The notes under the pieces were generated by a model. It was given only the letters and a program-made list of their open reading frames with translations, was not told the origin of the DNA and did not search any database. From Brevipalpus yothersi (taxonomy: Eukaryota > Arthropoda > Arachnida > Trombidiformes > Tenuipalpidae): a stretch of 64,000 nucleotides of DNA. Made by a program: the position numbers and the translations under genes. The stretch covers positions 1 to 64,000 of the forward strand of contig QZCP01000245.1 of assembly GCA_003956705.1 (NCBI GenBank), given 5' to 3'. Below, piece by piece: positions 24,468 to 36,835 of this stretch (the first letter of the stretch is position 1; each line of letters opens with the position of its first letter).

Positions 24468-26124
24468 TATTCTTTAAATTCTGAATTGAATCTATGATTC
24501 GATCGTTTACAATTTCAATTCAGGATAAAATCAACTTCAAATCCGCTTTTATATTCATGATCCTTGACGTCATTGGTACGTAGAATTGCCTTCAATAGAG
24601 GGCTTATGTTTCTTCCCAGATGTCTAATAACTTTCGTTTCTAATGATTTTTTTGAATTTGAATGAAGCCAATCAAGGAAATTCGAAGAAAATTTGGCCTT
24701 TAGGGTTGAACTTTCTCACAAAATATCAATTTTTGATTGAAAATCATGTAGATTGATCCCTTCTCATATCTCATCAGCTTCTATGTATCTCTTGAGAGTT
24801 TCATATTTCTCACACTGAATAATAGTTTTGAGCAGAGAGAAGATCATGATAAAATTTCTGGCCATAAACCCTCCATCAATATTCCCATTCCCATATTCTC
24901 TGATCAGATTGCTCCCAGTCACCCGTAACCAAATTCATTCATCCAATATAAACTTTTCTACAGCTAAATGTCCTTAAACTTGAGAAATGCGCCATATCTT
25001 AAGCAAAAAAAGTTGATACATGAGAGAATAAGCCAAAATTGAGGGAAACCCTGCAGCCTGAAATTGAGCTTCTGAACTTTACTACTTGTTTGATCATTGG
25101 GACAGCGATTGACATCTCATGAATTAAAGGTTCAGGATTACAGTGTAATCAAGCTATGTTTTAATTAAGTTTCTTAGGTTTTGAAATGCTTCTGTTAGCT
25201 TTACTACGAGTATAGTAGTTTTTCTTTGAGTATAATTCTGAGGCTGATCTCCAAATTTTTGGTGAACTTATTTATTTTTTATGCGGCACTTTGAACAAAA
25301 CATTGATCTGTAATCGATTGTAGTCATATAAAATGTATTTATTCAGTGTTCAGATTCACCCCAAGAATTTTTAAGATTTGAGCTTGATTTCATGCTCAAG
25401 TTCTGTTTGAATTTACCTAATTTAGAACGAAGACTACTTCTTCAACTACTCATGGGATTAGAGAGTAAATCAATTCAGTCAGACAGTGATTTGTTCTGAT
25501 TTCAGTCCTCAATCATCATGGGAGGGTCACCAATCTTAGTCTTAATTCATTCATTTTCGAAATTCTGTATTGAATCTTATTTCATGAATGCTTCACTGGT
25601 GTGAGCTGCTGAGATGTGTATTAGTTTTTTTGAAGGATAATTTGAACCAAATTGGAGGAATTTTCTCAGGGAATTCAATTCATCATATAATTCACATTCC
25701 ATTCAATCTATGGACTTTATGAGGAATGCATGAACGTTTTGTGTGTGGTTCTCGATATTTTCAGTATTTCAAGCATCTTGTAACTAGCGGGGGTTGAAAA
25801 ATCTGGGAAGTTGTGAGTATCATTGATCAGGAACTGCTCGATGGGTTCAGCTGTTAGCTCACAGCTTATGTATGTCTGACCCTTGACAATTAAATTTTTG
25901 ATGATCTTTGTTAAAAGATTTGAGAAAGTTCCGAAAGTCAGAGGGCACATGAAGATAATAGGCATCCTAAGTGATTAGTGATTTGAGCTGAATCTTTGTC
26001 GAGATTTCTTCATGGTTAAAACTGATAAGAGTCAATTCAATCTATCCCTCAATCTTTTTTGACTTTATTCCTATCATTATTGTTTCTAAGCCGATCGTGG
26101 ACTGGTTCCTTGCATCCTCCAGTT
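24468..26124. other. Intergenic
   Basis: No gene supported. A minus-strand open frame at 25717-25965 has no signal, domain or splice partner that I can identify. Confidence 0.4.
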
Positions 26125-26851
26125 TTACATGTCCTCTTTACGGCTTCCAGGACTTCTCATTCTCATTGATATCTCGGTAGTACCGGGTGTACTAGGATTT
26201 TTCCGAGTCTCCGGTCCCTGGCTCTCTGTTTTAGTCTTGAATCGTTTTGATGTTCCAGTATCTGGGGCTTTGGCAACCTCTTCAACTTCTGTCAATTCTC
26301 CTCCTAACCCATCCCCTGTACCCTCATGAATCTCCTCATATGTTTCACCATTTCCTACTTCTACTGAGTCCTCTCTATCATCATAACCCTTGAGGTTCTT
26401 CTTACTGGCTCCTCTTTGGAAAAATCCCTCTTGTTTCGCAGTATCTGTTGAAGCAAATAAAAAGAATGGTCGTATTGGTGGATAATTATTAGTTCCAGAA
26501 TGCTGTTGCTCTTGGGCTCTGAAAACTTTAGGAGATCTGGTTGAGAATGGCCTAGGTAAGGATGAATGCTTATGATTTGTCATTGCTCGACGTGATTCTA
26601 CGGTATGAGGCTGAGTTTCACCAGAGATTTCATGTTCTTCATCTCTTTTCTTATGGGGTTGCATGTCATCCAACTGAAATGATCAAAAAATTTAGATGGA
26701 TTTGAATTTTTGTCTCAATTTTTGCTCACATCATTTATTTTCTCACCATTACTGAAAAATCATCAAATAAATCATCATAAGCACTTTGAGAGCTAATCAA
26801 AACAGACATGAGGATAGTACTTGATAGCAAAGCTTGCCACATCATTGCCAT
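26125..26851 (-). CDS. Secreted precursor with shared signal exon (P3)
   Basis: Minus-strand exons 26747-26851 and 26125-26673 with a 73-bp phase-0 intron give 217 aa. Exon 1 encodes a signal peptide (MAMMWQALLSSTILM...) followed by AYDDLFDDFSVM, the same arrangement as in P1 and P2, ending in a Met codon at the splice. Exon 2 is hydrophilic, rich in Glu, Gly, Thr and Ser, with a few dibasic sites (HKKR, SKRF). No domain recognised. Shared exon architecture makes it a diverged member of the same family. Confidence 0.7.
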
Positions 26852-27360
26852 GGACTCATTTAAAAGTTGTGAGAATCATTTGTGCAAAGCACCTCTGATA
26901 GTAAGAACTTTTACAATTCTTTCGACATTTTGATGGTGTTCTCATTTTAATCTTACTCAATTACTCAGTAGAGTATCCATTTTCTTCGATTTTGCTGAAT
27001 TTTCAGTGCAAATCGAGGCAAAAAACACTGAATTTCCGCTTATACTTTATCAATACCTAATAAAAGCCACATCTTTTATTGATTATCTATGCAATAATCA
27101 TGACATAAAAAATCAGCTGTGAAAAGATCATCTGATTCAGCAGAATTTTCAGGGTCAGGAAAATTTCATTGATAAATGCTCATAAGCTGACTAGCGTGTG
27201 GATATATTATGCATCAATAGTTTGAACTCATGGTGGAATAAATTCTTCTACAATATCACGAAGGGTTGGTTAATGGCGCCTTTGGTGGGAGTTTTGATCA
27301 AGTCATGAATTAATTATCAAGAAGCAATGAATATTAATCCCTGAAAGATAATCTTCTCTT
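26852..27360. other. Intergenic
   Basis: No feature recognised between P3 and collar copy C. Confidence 0.4.
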
Positions 27361-28248
27361 CTAAAAATTCCTTATCCAAATTCTAACAGCATAATTTTTA
27401 GGTCTTGTTTCTGTATTAGAGATGAACTGAGAGGATACGCTTGTTATATTGCCTGTTTTCACGGGTGAAGGAAGGCTGTACCCACGACGAGAATCAAAAT
27501 CTAAAGCATGGCCATACGAAGTAGAAGATTCCATGGTAATGTGATTAGTCAAATGCTGATGCTGGCGAATTGCATCATCTTGGGCAATACCAAATGGGTT
27601 TGATCCATTGCCTTCTGCTCTGAAAAAATAGCCGCTATAATTCGCTGTTATGTCCGTCCACTTAGCCCATGGCCATAATAGAACTGGTGAACTTTGGAAT
27701 GGTAATTGGGTGTATATAAAGCCAATTGGAACCATTTCATGACTTATCTGATGTCTCATCAGCTCCAAGGCTGGAAAAGTGGCATTCTTTGAGTAGAGCA
27801 AATCTCCTAACGGGTCCAGACGCCTTTTCATCATATTCAGATCAGAATATATCCATGAATTTTCTTCTCTAACGATTGCTCTTGTGTTCTGTTCATTGAT
27901 CAAACTAAGCTTTTCCAAATATTTGTCAAAATTCTTTTGGGTATTGCCTGTCACTGTTGGAAAAGATGAGATACCAATCAACTGAAGCTTCAATGAACAC
28001 ACTATGATCCGATATGAGATGATTTTCCAACATTCAAGACTTTCCCAGATGATTGGCTTAGAGGTTAAAAACTTACCGCTCAAAAGTATGAAAAACATGG
28101 TCACAACCATAAGCCAAATTGCAATATTAGAGAAAAAGAATATATCTTTTGAGTTGATTCTTCTCATGTAAGCACGAAACTTTTCCAAACTGGATGATCT
28201 ATCTCGAGAGTCCATCGAAAAGGTATCTTGAATTGGTTCTATATTCAT
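27361..28248 (-). CDS. Type II membrane protein with tail-collar-like domain, copy C
   Basis: Minus-strand exons 28077-28248 and 27361-27953, phase-1 intron of 123 bp, give 254 aa. The 41-codon stretch across the intron is also open, so an unspliced reading looks coding but breaks the family alignment. A membrane span (FSNIAIWLMVVTMFFILL) is followed by a short helical stalk and the domain beginning VPIGFIYTQLPFQ, with WPWAKW, the YSGYFFRAEGNGSNPFG block and a NYAVRIWIR end. It is closest to copy B in layout. Confidence 0.75.
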   Translation of the reverse strand: MNIEPIQDTFSMDSRDRSSSLEKFRAYMRRINSKDIFFFSNIAIWLMVVTMFFILLSGKFLTSKPIIWESLECWKIISYRIIVCSLKLQLIGISSFPTVTGNTQKNFDKYLEKLSLINEQNTRAIVREENSWIYSDLNMMKRRLDPLGDLLYSKNATFPALELMRHQISHEMVPIGFIYTQLPFQSSPVLLWPWAKWTDITANYSGYFFRAEGNGSNPFGIAQDDAIRQHQHLTNHITMESSTSYGHALDFDSRRGYSLPSPVKTGNITSVSSQFISNTETRPKNYAVRIWIRNF

Positions 28249-29140
28249 TTTTCTAGATAGAATTACAATTAACACACTAACAAATCGAATGTCACTCCTG
28301 ATAAACTTATAAACATGGACAATGGTTTGAAATCTCTTGTCAGATCATGTCCAATTAAGAGTTGATTCAATTAAGGAAGAAGTAAAAACTAAGACAAATA
28401 TCATGGGAGGATAGTTTCCCACCATTATACTAGGAGTCTCACATTCGAATTTCTGGAACTCAATATCCACTTCCGGAAATTATCAGAAACTCACATGTAT
28501 AAGAGAAGATAACAACATCCGAAGAGAAAATGGGTTCAATGTTAATGTGAAGCATGAGCATCAAATACCGCTGATCCCTTTGATAATCATTCATCGAGTA
28601 ATCTGATGATCATGTATATCATGTTTAAATGAATCTTCTCACGATTCTCCGCAAGAGTTGATTGCTCTGACTGATCAATCTGAAACGCTAGGGATGATTA
28701 GGCTTGAGTCATCATTAAGCTTGTAAACTCCCCTTTTTCACAAAATAAGTGATTCACTAGGTTATGAGCATTGCATCTGGATTGGAGAAGATATTGTGGC
28801 TAATTGATTCATTCTCTTGTGATCAGTATCAATCTGTAGGCATGTTCCTGATAAATTTCTCTGAAAGATATATTTTTCATCAAGTCATCGATAACATGAG
28901 CCAATCTTTTACAGCCCAAAGAAAGGACAAAGAAAGAAACAAGAGAGAAAAAGATGAACAGAAAACTTATCTCCTCAGTAATAATGAGCTTCATCTGAGA
29001 CTTAACAGTTATAAATTTATACAAGCTGAGGAGAAAGTTTAAGCCTTCGCTTGTAGCCACAAAAATTGAGCTTTATCACTCTCGAAAAATATCACATGCA
29101 ATATTAGAGTTGTCATTGTACGATTACTATCAAACTGATT
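28249..29140. other. Intergenic
   Basis: No gene recognised. Confidence 0.4.
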
Positions 29141-32100
29141 TCATTTAATGTTCTTCCTCAATATATCAAAAGCTCTGGTCATTGGTCCGAATACAAAAAT
29201 TTGGAAAACTATCGCACCAGTGAAGATTGCTACAGACGTCATTGCCAAGTGCCAGAACTGAAATGAAATAAAGAGCACTTTCATTAGATTATCTTGTGCC
29301 AAAAGAGTCCAGAACTCACCCATGTATCAGAGAGGAATTGGAAAGGCTCAGAAATTTGAGCATAGTACCAAATTATGATAGCCATGTGAGAAAAGAATGC
29401 AGGCCGTGCTAGTCTGAGTGATATATCTAGCCACGTAGGACGAATCATTTGTCTCTTCACTGTTGGTTTCGTCTTCTCTTCGGGCATCAGCTTTCGATTT
29501 CCTTCTTTAAGCTCACTACTCATTTGGTTCATCTCAACATCATTCCTAGTCTGCTTACCCATTAGAGTAAGAAACTCATCACCATAACGTAAGAAAAAAA
29601 TCGAACATGATAACCAGAATATTCCATAATTAATGAGTAAAAAGATGACAGTTGAAAAGCTTTCTATCTTGTATCCATAGATATTGTAGTAAGCGGGTGT
29701 AAAGCTCGTCAGAATCAGTAGAAAGTAGCAGATTTTGATTAAAATTTTCCACGAAGACTGTGAAAAGAAATTAAAATGTGAAGCTCACTTTGAAATCTTA
29801 CTGGAGCTACAAATTAATGTAATGAGATCATGATTGATTGATTCATCTCATGGATAAAATTGAGCAATTCGGTACTGACTTTTTGTAATTTACGATGGAA
29901 TCCATCTTCGATCAAAATTATGAGCAAAAAAGGCCACACAAATATCCACACGTGTGGCAGAGTCCTCATGTAATACACTACAATGAACATGAATATGTCT
30001 CTAGAGGGGAAGAATTTTTTTATACTCTCAAAGGACATTCTAACTATACTTTCAATGTTTCACTTACATAGTTTTGAGAGGGTTCCGCCAATCTATTGGA
30101 GGAATGCCACTCCTCAAGAACACACTGATAAGGTATCCAAAGCCAATCAAACTCACGAGGATAGTGAGAAATTTCCCGATATTTCGCCGCCGATTAGTTA
30201 TGTAGAAAAGTGGTGCAGCTATCAAAAGGAGCTGAAATTCTACTGATATCGTCCAACCTGGAATAAAACACTACAAAGAGAGCATTGATAGATTGTGAAA
30301 ACTAGATCACATCAATTTGCGGAAATTACCATATCGGGTGGGGGAGGCTGGTTAGAAATATGTAAAATATTGAGCCAAAATCCATTTGCACAGTTATCGG
30401 AAAGCTTTTCAGTTATACGATTGTAAATTGGTCCTGATCCAATGAGGGGCAAAATAGTTTCGAGAGCCACGGCAGCCAAAATAATTGGTTGATATCTTCA
30501 GGCAAAAAATTGATTAATAAATGCTGACATACCATGCAGTGAATCGAAAGCTTAAAAATTTGATTCAAAGTTTTAAAGAAATCACTCAGACTTCGTTAGG
30601 CTTCAATGAATCAATTAGCTTTCCGTCAATACTGTTTTGTTATTGTTGAGATAAATGGAACCGATCACTTACTGTAAGAAACGAACCAGAAGAACCTTGA
30701 AAATATCACTCATTGAGAAAATCTTCTTCTCTCTATTCAATAAAAAGGTTGCAGCAGATAATCCTCTGAAAAACCAAGTTTGTCAGTTTCAAAAAGAGTA
30801 ATTATGAGTGTTGAAATGAGAATATTGATAATTTGAGTTACCCAAAACAAGGAAGAGCAGAGAAATAGAATTTGCTGACAAAAGGTTGGAAAAACCATTC
30901 TCCTGGAAGATTGTTCAAAGCGTCCATCTCGGCTATGGAAAGTGAATAAATCAGTCAGATCCATGAACTCGAAAAGCGTGGAGAAAAAATATTCACCAAC
31001 CTAGAAGAGCTCCAATCCCAACCATCAAATGAATGAATGCAGCATGGAAAATGAAAACATAAATGTAAGTAAACAGCCTTATTCCATCAAAAAATGCTAG
31101 TCTCCTGGGATCCACTGGTGCTATGAGCATTTTCAAACTATTTGTTGGTGAAAAAATATGAACAAAGATCGATTCATCATCTTCTCCAGCAGATTTTTTG
31201 CTGCTGGATATGAGCTCCAAAAGACCAACCAGGACTACAGCGATGAATGATGAGAAGAAAAATCCTCTAAAACAAGAATAAAATATTGTATGAGTTAATC
31301 AGTTTCTGCACAGTTCATGCCTCTAATTACATGCTGATTTGTTGAGCAATTGGAGCATCCCAAATTTTTTTGAAGAATGATCTAGTTGACTGACAATGGA
31401 CTGATCCAGCATAAATCCAAAATGTATCGCGTATAGCTAGGAGGAAAGATTGATAATGACAGATTTTTTCAGTTGAAAATGAATCAGAAGTTCACATGTG
31501 ATCATGGGTGAATACAACTCACCTTGTTGAAAAATAGTACTGATGTCTGTTGTTGTACATGAAGCAACGGTACATATTCCAATCTCGACGAATCTTCCAA
31601 TAGGCACATCATAGTCACTTCCAAATATTCTATCAACGTCATGGCTGCTGATATTCAGTTCACGCAGCCTCTCGAAATCAGGAATCGTAGAAACTGAGCA
31701 ATATTGCGTTGAAATTGGGTTGTCTAGGGAAGAATTCCACATGCATGCCTCATAATCACCAAAATCTACCAGATATCCTTTCTCGAATTTCTTAGGAAAT
31801 TTTCCAGACCACGAATTGTCTGTGATAATTGATGTGAACGTGACATGTAGTAATGATTAGAATGGTGTTAAAATCGAAAGATAAGTACCATTTTTAACTG
31901 AGAGCAGTACTCACATTTCTCTAGCAAATAATTTGCTCCATTCTCCTTTCGAGCTACTATTTTGAGGTCAGCCCAACACTTTTTGGATACGAGCTCCGGT
32001 CGATGATCAGTTTGTTGAACGTTATCCCAGAAAAGTTTCGAAAAACCTTGTGTTGCCAACTGACGTTGATTTGATTCTACCTCTTTGAGTTTGATAGAAT

Positions 32101-32194
32101 CGGCTGAAACTTTTGCACTGACCGAAAGACAAATATAAAAACACAAACAAAAAATTTTGAGACAATACATTTTCAAGTCTACATGTATATACAT
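29141..32194 (-). CDS. NRF-6-like acyltransferase-3 membrane protein
   Basis: Eleven minus-strand exons: 31915-32194, 31523-31819, 31331-31436, 31001-31266, 30842-30932, 30673-30765, 30330-30495, 30068-30270, 29880-30000, 29320-29757 and 29141-29257. They join in frame to about 725 aa. The signal peptide (start at 32194 or 32170) leads a cysteine-containing NRF ectodomain (FVEIGICTVASCTT). The acyltransferase-3 membrane domain opens with AFFDGIRLFTYIYVFIFHA and continues through FVSKFYFSALPCFG, NCANGFWLNILHI, CFIPGW and LARPAFFSHMAI. The family is named after C. elegans nose-resistant-to-fluoxetine; its members are implicated in lipid transport or acyl transfer at epithelia. Arthropods carry many copies. 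Introns are mostly 59-177 bp. Confidence 0.85.
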
Positions 32195-34167
32195 GTATAT
32201 GTTTAACTAGTTGCTTTGAGGCTCAGATAAATGAACTTCTTGTCAAAAATTAGTTTACTAACATCCATATGTTTATACGAATTGTTCTATCGTTTTCGAA
32301 CAACGTTGAATGAATACTGTCTCTCTCACCTAGACCAAGCAGTTTCTTTCAGAGGAAATCATTGACACTCGAGGATATCATTGAAGGATTAGATTGAATT
32401 AGTTGATTCCAATCGAGGTGAAGTGATTAAGATTAACATTCTGACGATCCAAAGCTTCAGGAAAACACCACACCATGACTTTTCAGATCAATATCAGTCC
32501 TTTTTTCACCAAACAGCCTTCCTTTCTAGTCCTCCTCTTGATTGATTGATTACTTTCGATGAGAATCCTTGTCAGTTTGATTGGAGATAACTAAGGTGTC
32601 ACCATCAAGTAGGTACCTTGAGTGTGCTATTGAGTTGGTCATATTATTAGTGTGAATCCTTCACTTCCTGATATGGTGAACAAACTGTATTTAATATATT
32701 TCAATAAAGCATTTTCTTCGAATTTCTCTTGATGACTAATTGGGCATAAGAGCTTGATGTGACTTCTTAGAGGGTTAGGAAGAAATATTCAAAGCTTAAT
32801 GGATGCTCTAAAAAATTCTGAATTATCTCTGCAAAGAGTAGAAATACTTTCTGAGTAGGAAAAGTCCAGACTCTTTGAGCAAGTTGAGATATAATGGCAG
32901 ACTGAGAAAATTAGATATCCAATTTTGATACCAAAAAAGCTCCCAAAACATGTTGTTGGTTGAACATAGTAATGATTTGAGGAAAATCTTCTAGCTGAAT
33001 AATGAGTTTTACATGATTTTTGAGCAACAATTTATACTTCCTAAAACTTTAAATAATCTATAATCAGAACATCAATACAGGACATATAAAAATCAAGATA
33101 ACGATGCAAGGCGCTCCTCAGGAAAAAATTGAGAAAATTTTCACCTCAGCTCATCGGATCATCTCGTATTACAGCTGCCATCATAATTAAAAGACCATTT
33201 TATTATGACTTCAACAACAGGTATTAGATCATGAATATTTAGGAAAAATTCTTGGAATCAGGGAATGAATTCATTGGAGGATTTTTTTCAGCTAAAACTG
33301 GAAAAATGAGAATTATGTAAACATGTCACACCGAAGCACGAGCCCCAAGATTTATTTGCTTATTGGTAAATGTTAATTAAAAGGATTCACAAAACAAGAA
33401 AATACCATTTTAAATCAGGGGAGCCTATGTATGTCTATCATGGTTATTAGTTCTTGTCTATCAGCATTCCATTTTTATAACTCACAATTTGTTACATTCA
33501 TCTAGTAAATCAAATTCTTGGTGAAAAATACGCTCTAGGCTTTGCATGAGCTCTTGAGAAAATGTTTCCAAAAACGGTCATTTTTGACTAAGATCTTACA
33601 ATATACACTGTACTAACAGTATCTGATTAGCAACGAGAGCGATGCCTGCATTTTGATATAATTTTACCGAAAACTTAACAGTTTTATAACAGAAATAGTA
33701 AATTAATGTAATTAGTACTGAAAAAGGGTGAGAGATTATGGTGTGGAAACTCGAGACTTCGATTCACGAATTGATCAACCAGTAATAGCAACATTCTAGT
33801 TGGACCTTGAGCTAGTCTATGAATGTCACTTTAATGGACAGGGAAATTAGATCGATTTCAATGAGAATTTTGTTGACGCTTCGGAGATGAATCTTAGATA
33901 AAATAAATTGACTTTTTTCATACCAGTGAGTTTATACCTTCAAGTGAGAAGTTGAATGGCTAGAATCATGATAATTGTTAACCTCCAATCAGCAAGAACG
34001 TCTCACACCTGATATGAGTTTGCATTGAAAACATGTATTAACGTTGTATCGATCCAACGACGCAGTAGGAAACTTTTTTTAGAACAGTTGATCGATTATT
34101 TTTTCAGAATTTTACTAAATTTACTCTAAATGATGTAATTTATCTACAATTATAACCTTGTGGAACC
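32195..34167. other. Intergenic between NRF-6-like and ABC transporter genes
   Basis: About 2 kb, AT-rich, no open frame or RNA gene recognised. It contains the divergent upstream regions of both neighbours. Confidence 0.45.
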
Positions 34168-36183
34168 ATGGAACTAGCCCATGATAACAGTGAGCGGAAG
34201 TTCATCGCTCGACTGAAAAATGTTAACGTTGGATTAGGCGATCGAACGACAATTTTGAATGGTGTCAACTTTACATTGATCGATAAAAGTATCATCGGTG
34301 TCATAGGTCCATCAGGATGTGGAAAGACAACCTTGTTGAGAGCTCTTATTGGAATAATTCCGATTAAATGTGGCCATATCCAGCTAGCAGGTCACGATAT
34401 CAAAGATCATGTACCAAGATCGATTATTGGTTATATGCCTCAAGATGTTGCTCTTGTCGATTTGTGGAAAGGATCAGAAATGTTCGCATTTTTCGGCAGA
34501 GTCTATGGTTTAGATGCTCAAGTGGTGGAGGATAGAATCAAAGAACTTCAGGATGAAATCGATTTGCCCACTGATCTTGGTTTCATCTCACAGATGAGTG
34601 GAGGCCAAAAAAGACGTCTATCATTGGCTCTCACATTAATTCATAGACCCAAGCTGTTGATACTTGACGAGCCAACTGTTGGCTCTGATCCGGTGAGTCG
34701 AGTCAAGATTTGGAAATATTTGGAAAAGTGTAGAGATCAATTTGGATCCACAGTTGTGATTACCACACACTACATCGATGAAGTTCGAAAAGCCAATACT
34801 GTTGCATTCATGTACAATGGACAACTACTTAGGCATGATTTGCCTGATAAATTGGTTCATCAATATAAGGTGAAAAATCTTGAGGAGGCAACACAATCCA
34901 TGTGTCGACAATACTTAGAGTACCAAACTTCGTCAGCTATTCAGAGATTGGAAAAAGAAAAAGATTGTTCAGAAAATTTGTTTGAAGATCAATTTTTGGA
35001 TAGTGTTTCGATTCCAAAAGTGTCCAAGATCACCAAAAGTGGTTGGGATCTAACGATAGCTTCCTCAATCCGTTTGATATCAGAGTGGAGATTCCATCTT
35101 AGTGCAGCCATATTTTTTGATTTCCAGCATACTTTGTTCACTTACATGATTCTTCAATTCTTATGGCAAGCACCGAAAAATCTTCCATTATGCGTAGTCA
35201 ACGAGAATCTTGGGAATAGTACATCTCTATTCAATTCATCACATCTCTTACACAAATTGAATGATACCGCCTTATTGAGTCCGATTGAATGTTCAGAGCA
35301 AGAAGCAATCTCAAAGACCAGAGAAGGGAAAGTAATCGGATATGTGACCATCGATGGTGGCTATGAATCCAAGTTGTATCGTCGAACTTTCGATACAGAG
35401 GAAACAGCATCACCACTCATGTACTTTCATGGTGATTATGCTAATGTGGTCAAATCGTTCCATACGGAACGATTTTTGAACATAAAGCTTCTGGATGAGA
35501 TCAAAAGTTCGAAGAAGATACATAATCGTAGTGATCATTATCTTGATTTCGTTCGAATTAAGTCGATCAACGAGAAGCCTTTGGACATTGGTGACTCACG
35601 TCATTTGTACAATTACTTCACCCCTATGCTCTTGATCTACTTAAGCTATCAGGGCAGTCAAGGTGGTGCTTCTTTTAGTGTGATTGCGGATAAGATGAAC
35701 GGATTCCAGGAACGTCAACGTTTCATGGGAATAAAACCTCTCCACTTTTTTGTGGCACATTACGTTCGGAATATGCTTTTCATTGTACCATGGGATATCA
35801 TTTTCAGTTATATTCTTGTCTTGTCGGTTGGGATAGAGGTCAACTATCTGGTTTACAAGTTTTTTTTCATACTCATCATGATGAACTCGACAGGAATTTG
35901 CTTTGGCCTTTTGATGGGTTGCCTACTCGAATCTCCTCTCATCAATCTCAGTGTACTTTTTGGCTATAATTTGAGCATTTTATGGATCAATGGAACTGTA
36001 TGGCCAATCGAATCTTTGCCCTACTTCATGAAAATGTTGGAATTTCTCTATCCATATGAGGAGACTGCACGGGCTGGCTATTCTCTCATGTCTGGCAATG
36101 ATGTGGATCTTTGGAGTCCATTGCGGACACCAATATTGTGGATGATTGTCACAAGCTTTCTTGCAATCAAGATAATGAAATAA
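34168..36183 (+). CDS. ABCH-type half ABC transporter, intronless
   Basis: A single 671-codon open frame from ATG 34168. The nucleotide-binding domain comes first: Walker A GPSGCGKTT (47-55), Q-loop YMPQD (about 89-93), signature MSGGQ (143-147), Walker B LLILDEP (163-169), H-loop His201. The ABC-2 type membrane domain follows, with a large extracellular loop and about six spans in the last 200 residues. The NBD-first half-transporter layout and the sequence around YMPQD and TTHYIDE fit subfamily H of arthropods, which in insects is linked to cuticular lipid export. ABCA is a less likely alternative. The stop codon lies inside an AATAAA hexamer (36179-36184). Confidence 0.85.
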   Translation: MELAHDNSERKFIARLKNVNVGLGDRTTILNGVNFTLIDKSIIGVIGPSGCGKTTLLRALIGIIPIKCGHIQLAGHDIKDHVPRSIIGYMPQDVALVDLWKGSEMFAFFGRVYGLDAQVVEDRIKELQDEIDLPTDLGFISQMSGGQKRRLSLALTLIHRPKLLILDEPTVGSDPVSRVKIWKYLEKCRDQFGSTVVITTHYIDEVRKANTVAFMYNGQLLRHDLPDKLVHQYKVKNLEEATQSMCRQYLEYQTSSAIQRLEKEKDCSENLFEDQFLDSVSIPKVSKITKSGWDLTIASSIRLISEWRFHLSAAIFFDFQHTLFTYMILQFLWQAPKNLPLCVVNENLGNSTSLFNSSHLLHKLNDTALLSPIECSEQEAISKTREGKVIGYVTIDGGYESKLYRRTFDTEETASPLMYFHGDYANVVKSFHTERFLNIKLLDEIKSSKKIHNRSDHYLDFVRIKSINEKPLDIGDSRHLYNYFTPMLLIYLSYQGSQGGASFSVIADKMNGFQERQRFMGIKPLHFFVAHYVRNMLFIVPWDIIFSYILVLSVGIEVNYLVYKFFFILIMMNSTGICFGLLMGCLLESPLINLSVLFGYNLSILWINGTVWPIESLPYFMKMLEFLYPYEETARAGYSLMSGNDVDLWSPLRTPILWMIVTSFLAIKIMK

Positions 36184-36835
36184 ATACTTTATTCCAATAT
36201 CATATCCAATCGTACGTCCAACAGAACGATAACGTCGATTAGCTAGAGACGGTAACTCATTATCTTCCAGTCCATCAAGAGCGATTAGAGTTGACAAGAG
36301 TCTCTTTTCCTATCTGAAATCAGACAAACCCAGTAGATTGGCGGGTAATTTCATGGACGTTGAAATGAATATTTTTGCAAAAATCATCTAAAGATTATAA
36401 TCAGCATCCATGTATTAGTAATCCGTGAGGAGATAATGCGAGGTAGATGATCAAATGAGAATTGACTTATGCAATTCACTGAATTGAATTCAGTCATCCA
36501 TGATTCAAGAGAAGGATGTCCAGGCCACCAAAGATGATCATGTGGATCACACTTGAGGTACAATTAAAATTCTAAAAAGATTAAGCATTTTTGATCCATG
36601 CCAGATTAACCATCGTTCATCATGTCCAACTCAATGGCGCTGTTCACCGGCGAAATTAGTATATTTTCCCTCCAAAAAAGTAAACAGTGTTTACTAAACA
36701 CAAACAAAAGTGTGTGTTCAATGTGCTTTTTTTTTGTTGTCCAATGTTTATGTGTGTATGTTTATGAATTATTATTATTAGACAGCAACAATTGAATTAA
36801 ATTGAATTGAATGTGATTTGTGTTTGAATGGTAGC
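36184..36835. other. Intergenic and 5' leader of the DNAJC2-like gene
   Basis: No separate gene. The last part, with repeated TTGAATT near 36790-36810, probably belongs to the leader of the gene starting at 36836. Confidence 0.4.

Noticed and set aside
25717..25965. 82-codon minus-strand frame
   Set aside because: No signal peptide, domain, partner exon or relation to the P1-P3 family could be seen.
27954..28076. Unspliced 304-codon reading of collar copy C
   Set aside because: The frame is open by chance across an intron with GTAAG and a pyrimidine-AG. Splicing restores the layout of copies A and B, and the true ATG is at 28248.
30040..30067. A 28-bp intron in the NRF-6-like gene
   Set aside because: Too short for spliceosomal removal. 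A 67-bp intron (30001-30067) ending in a strong pyrimidine tract keeps the frame and the family alignment.
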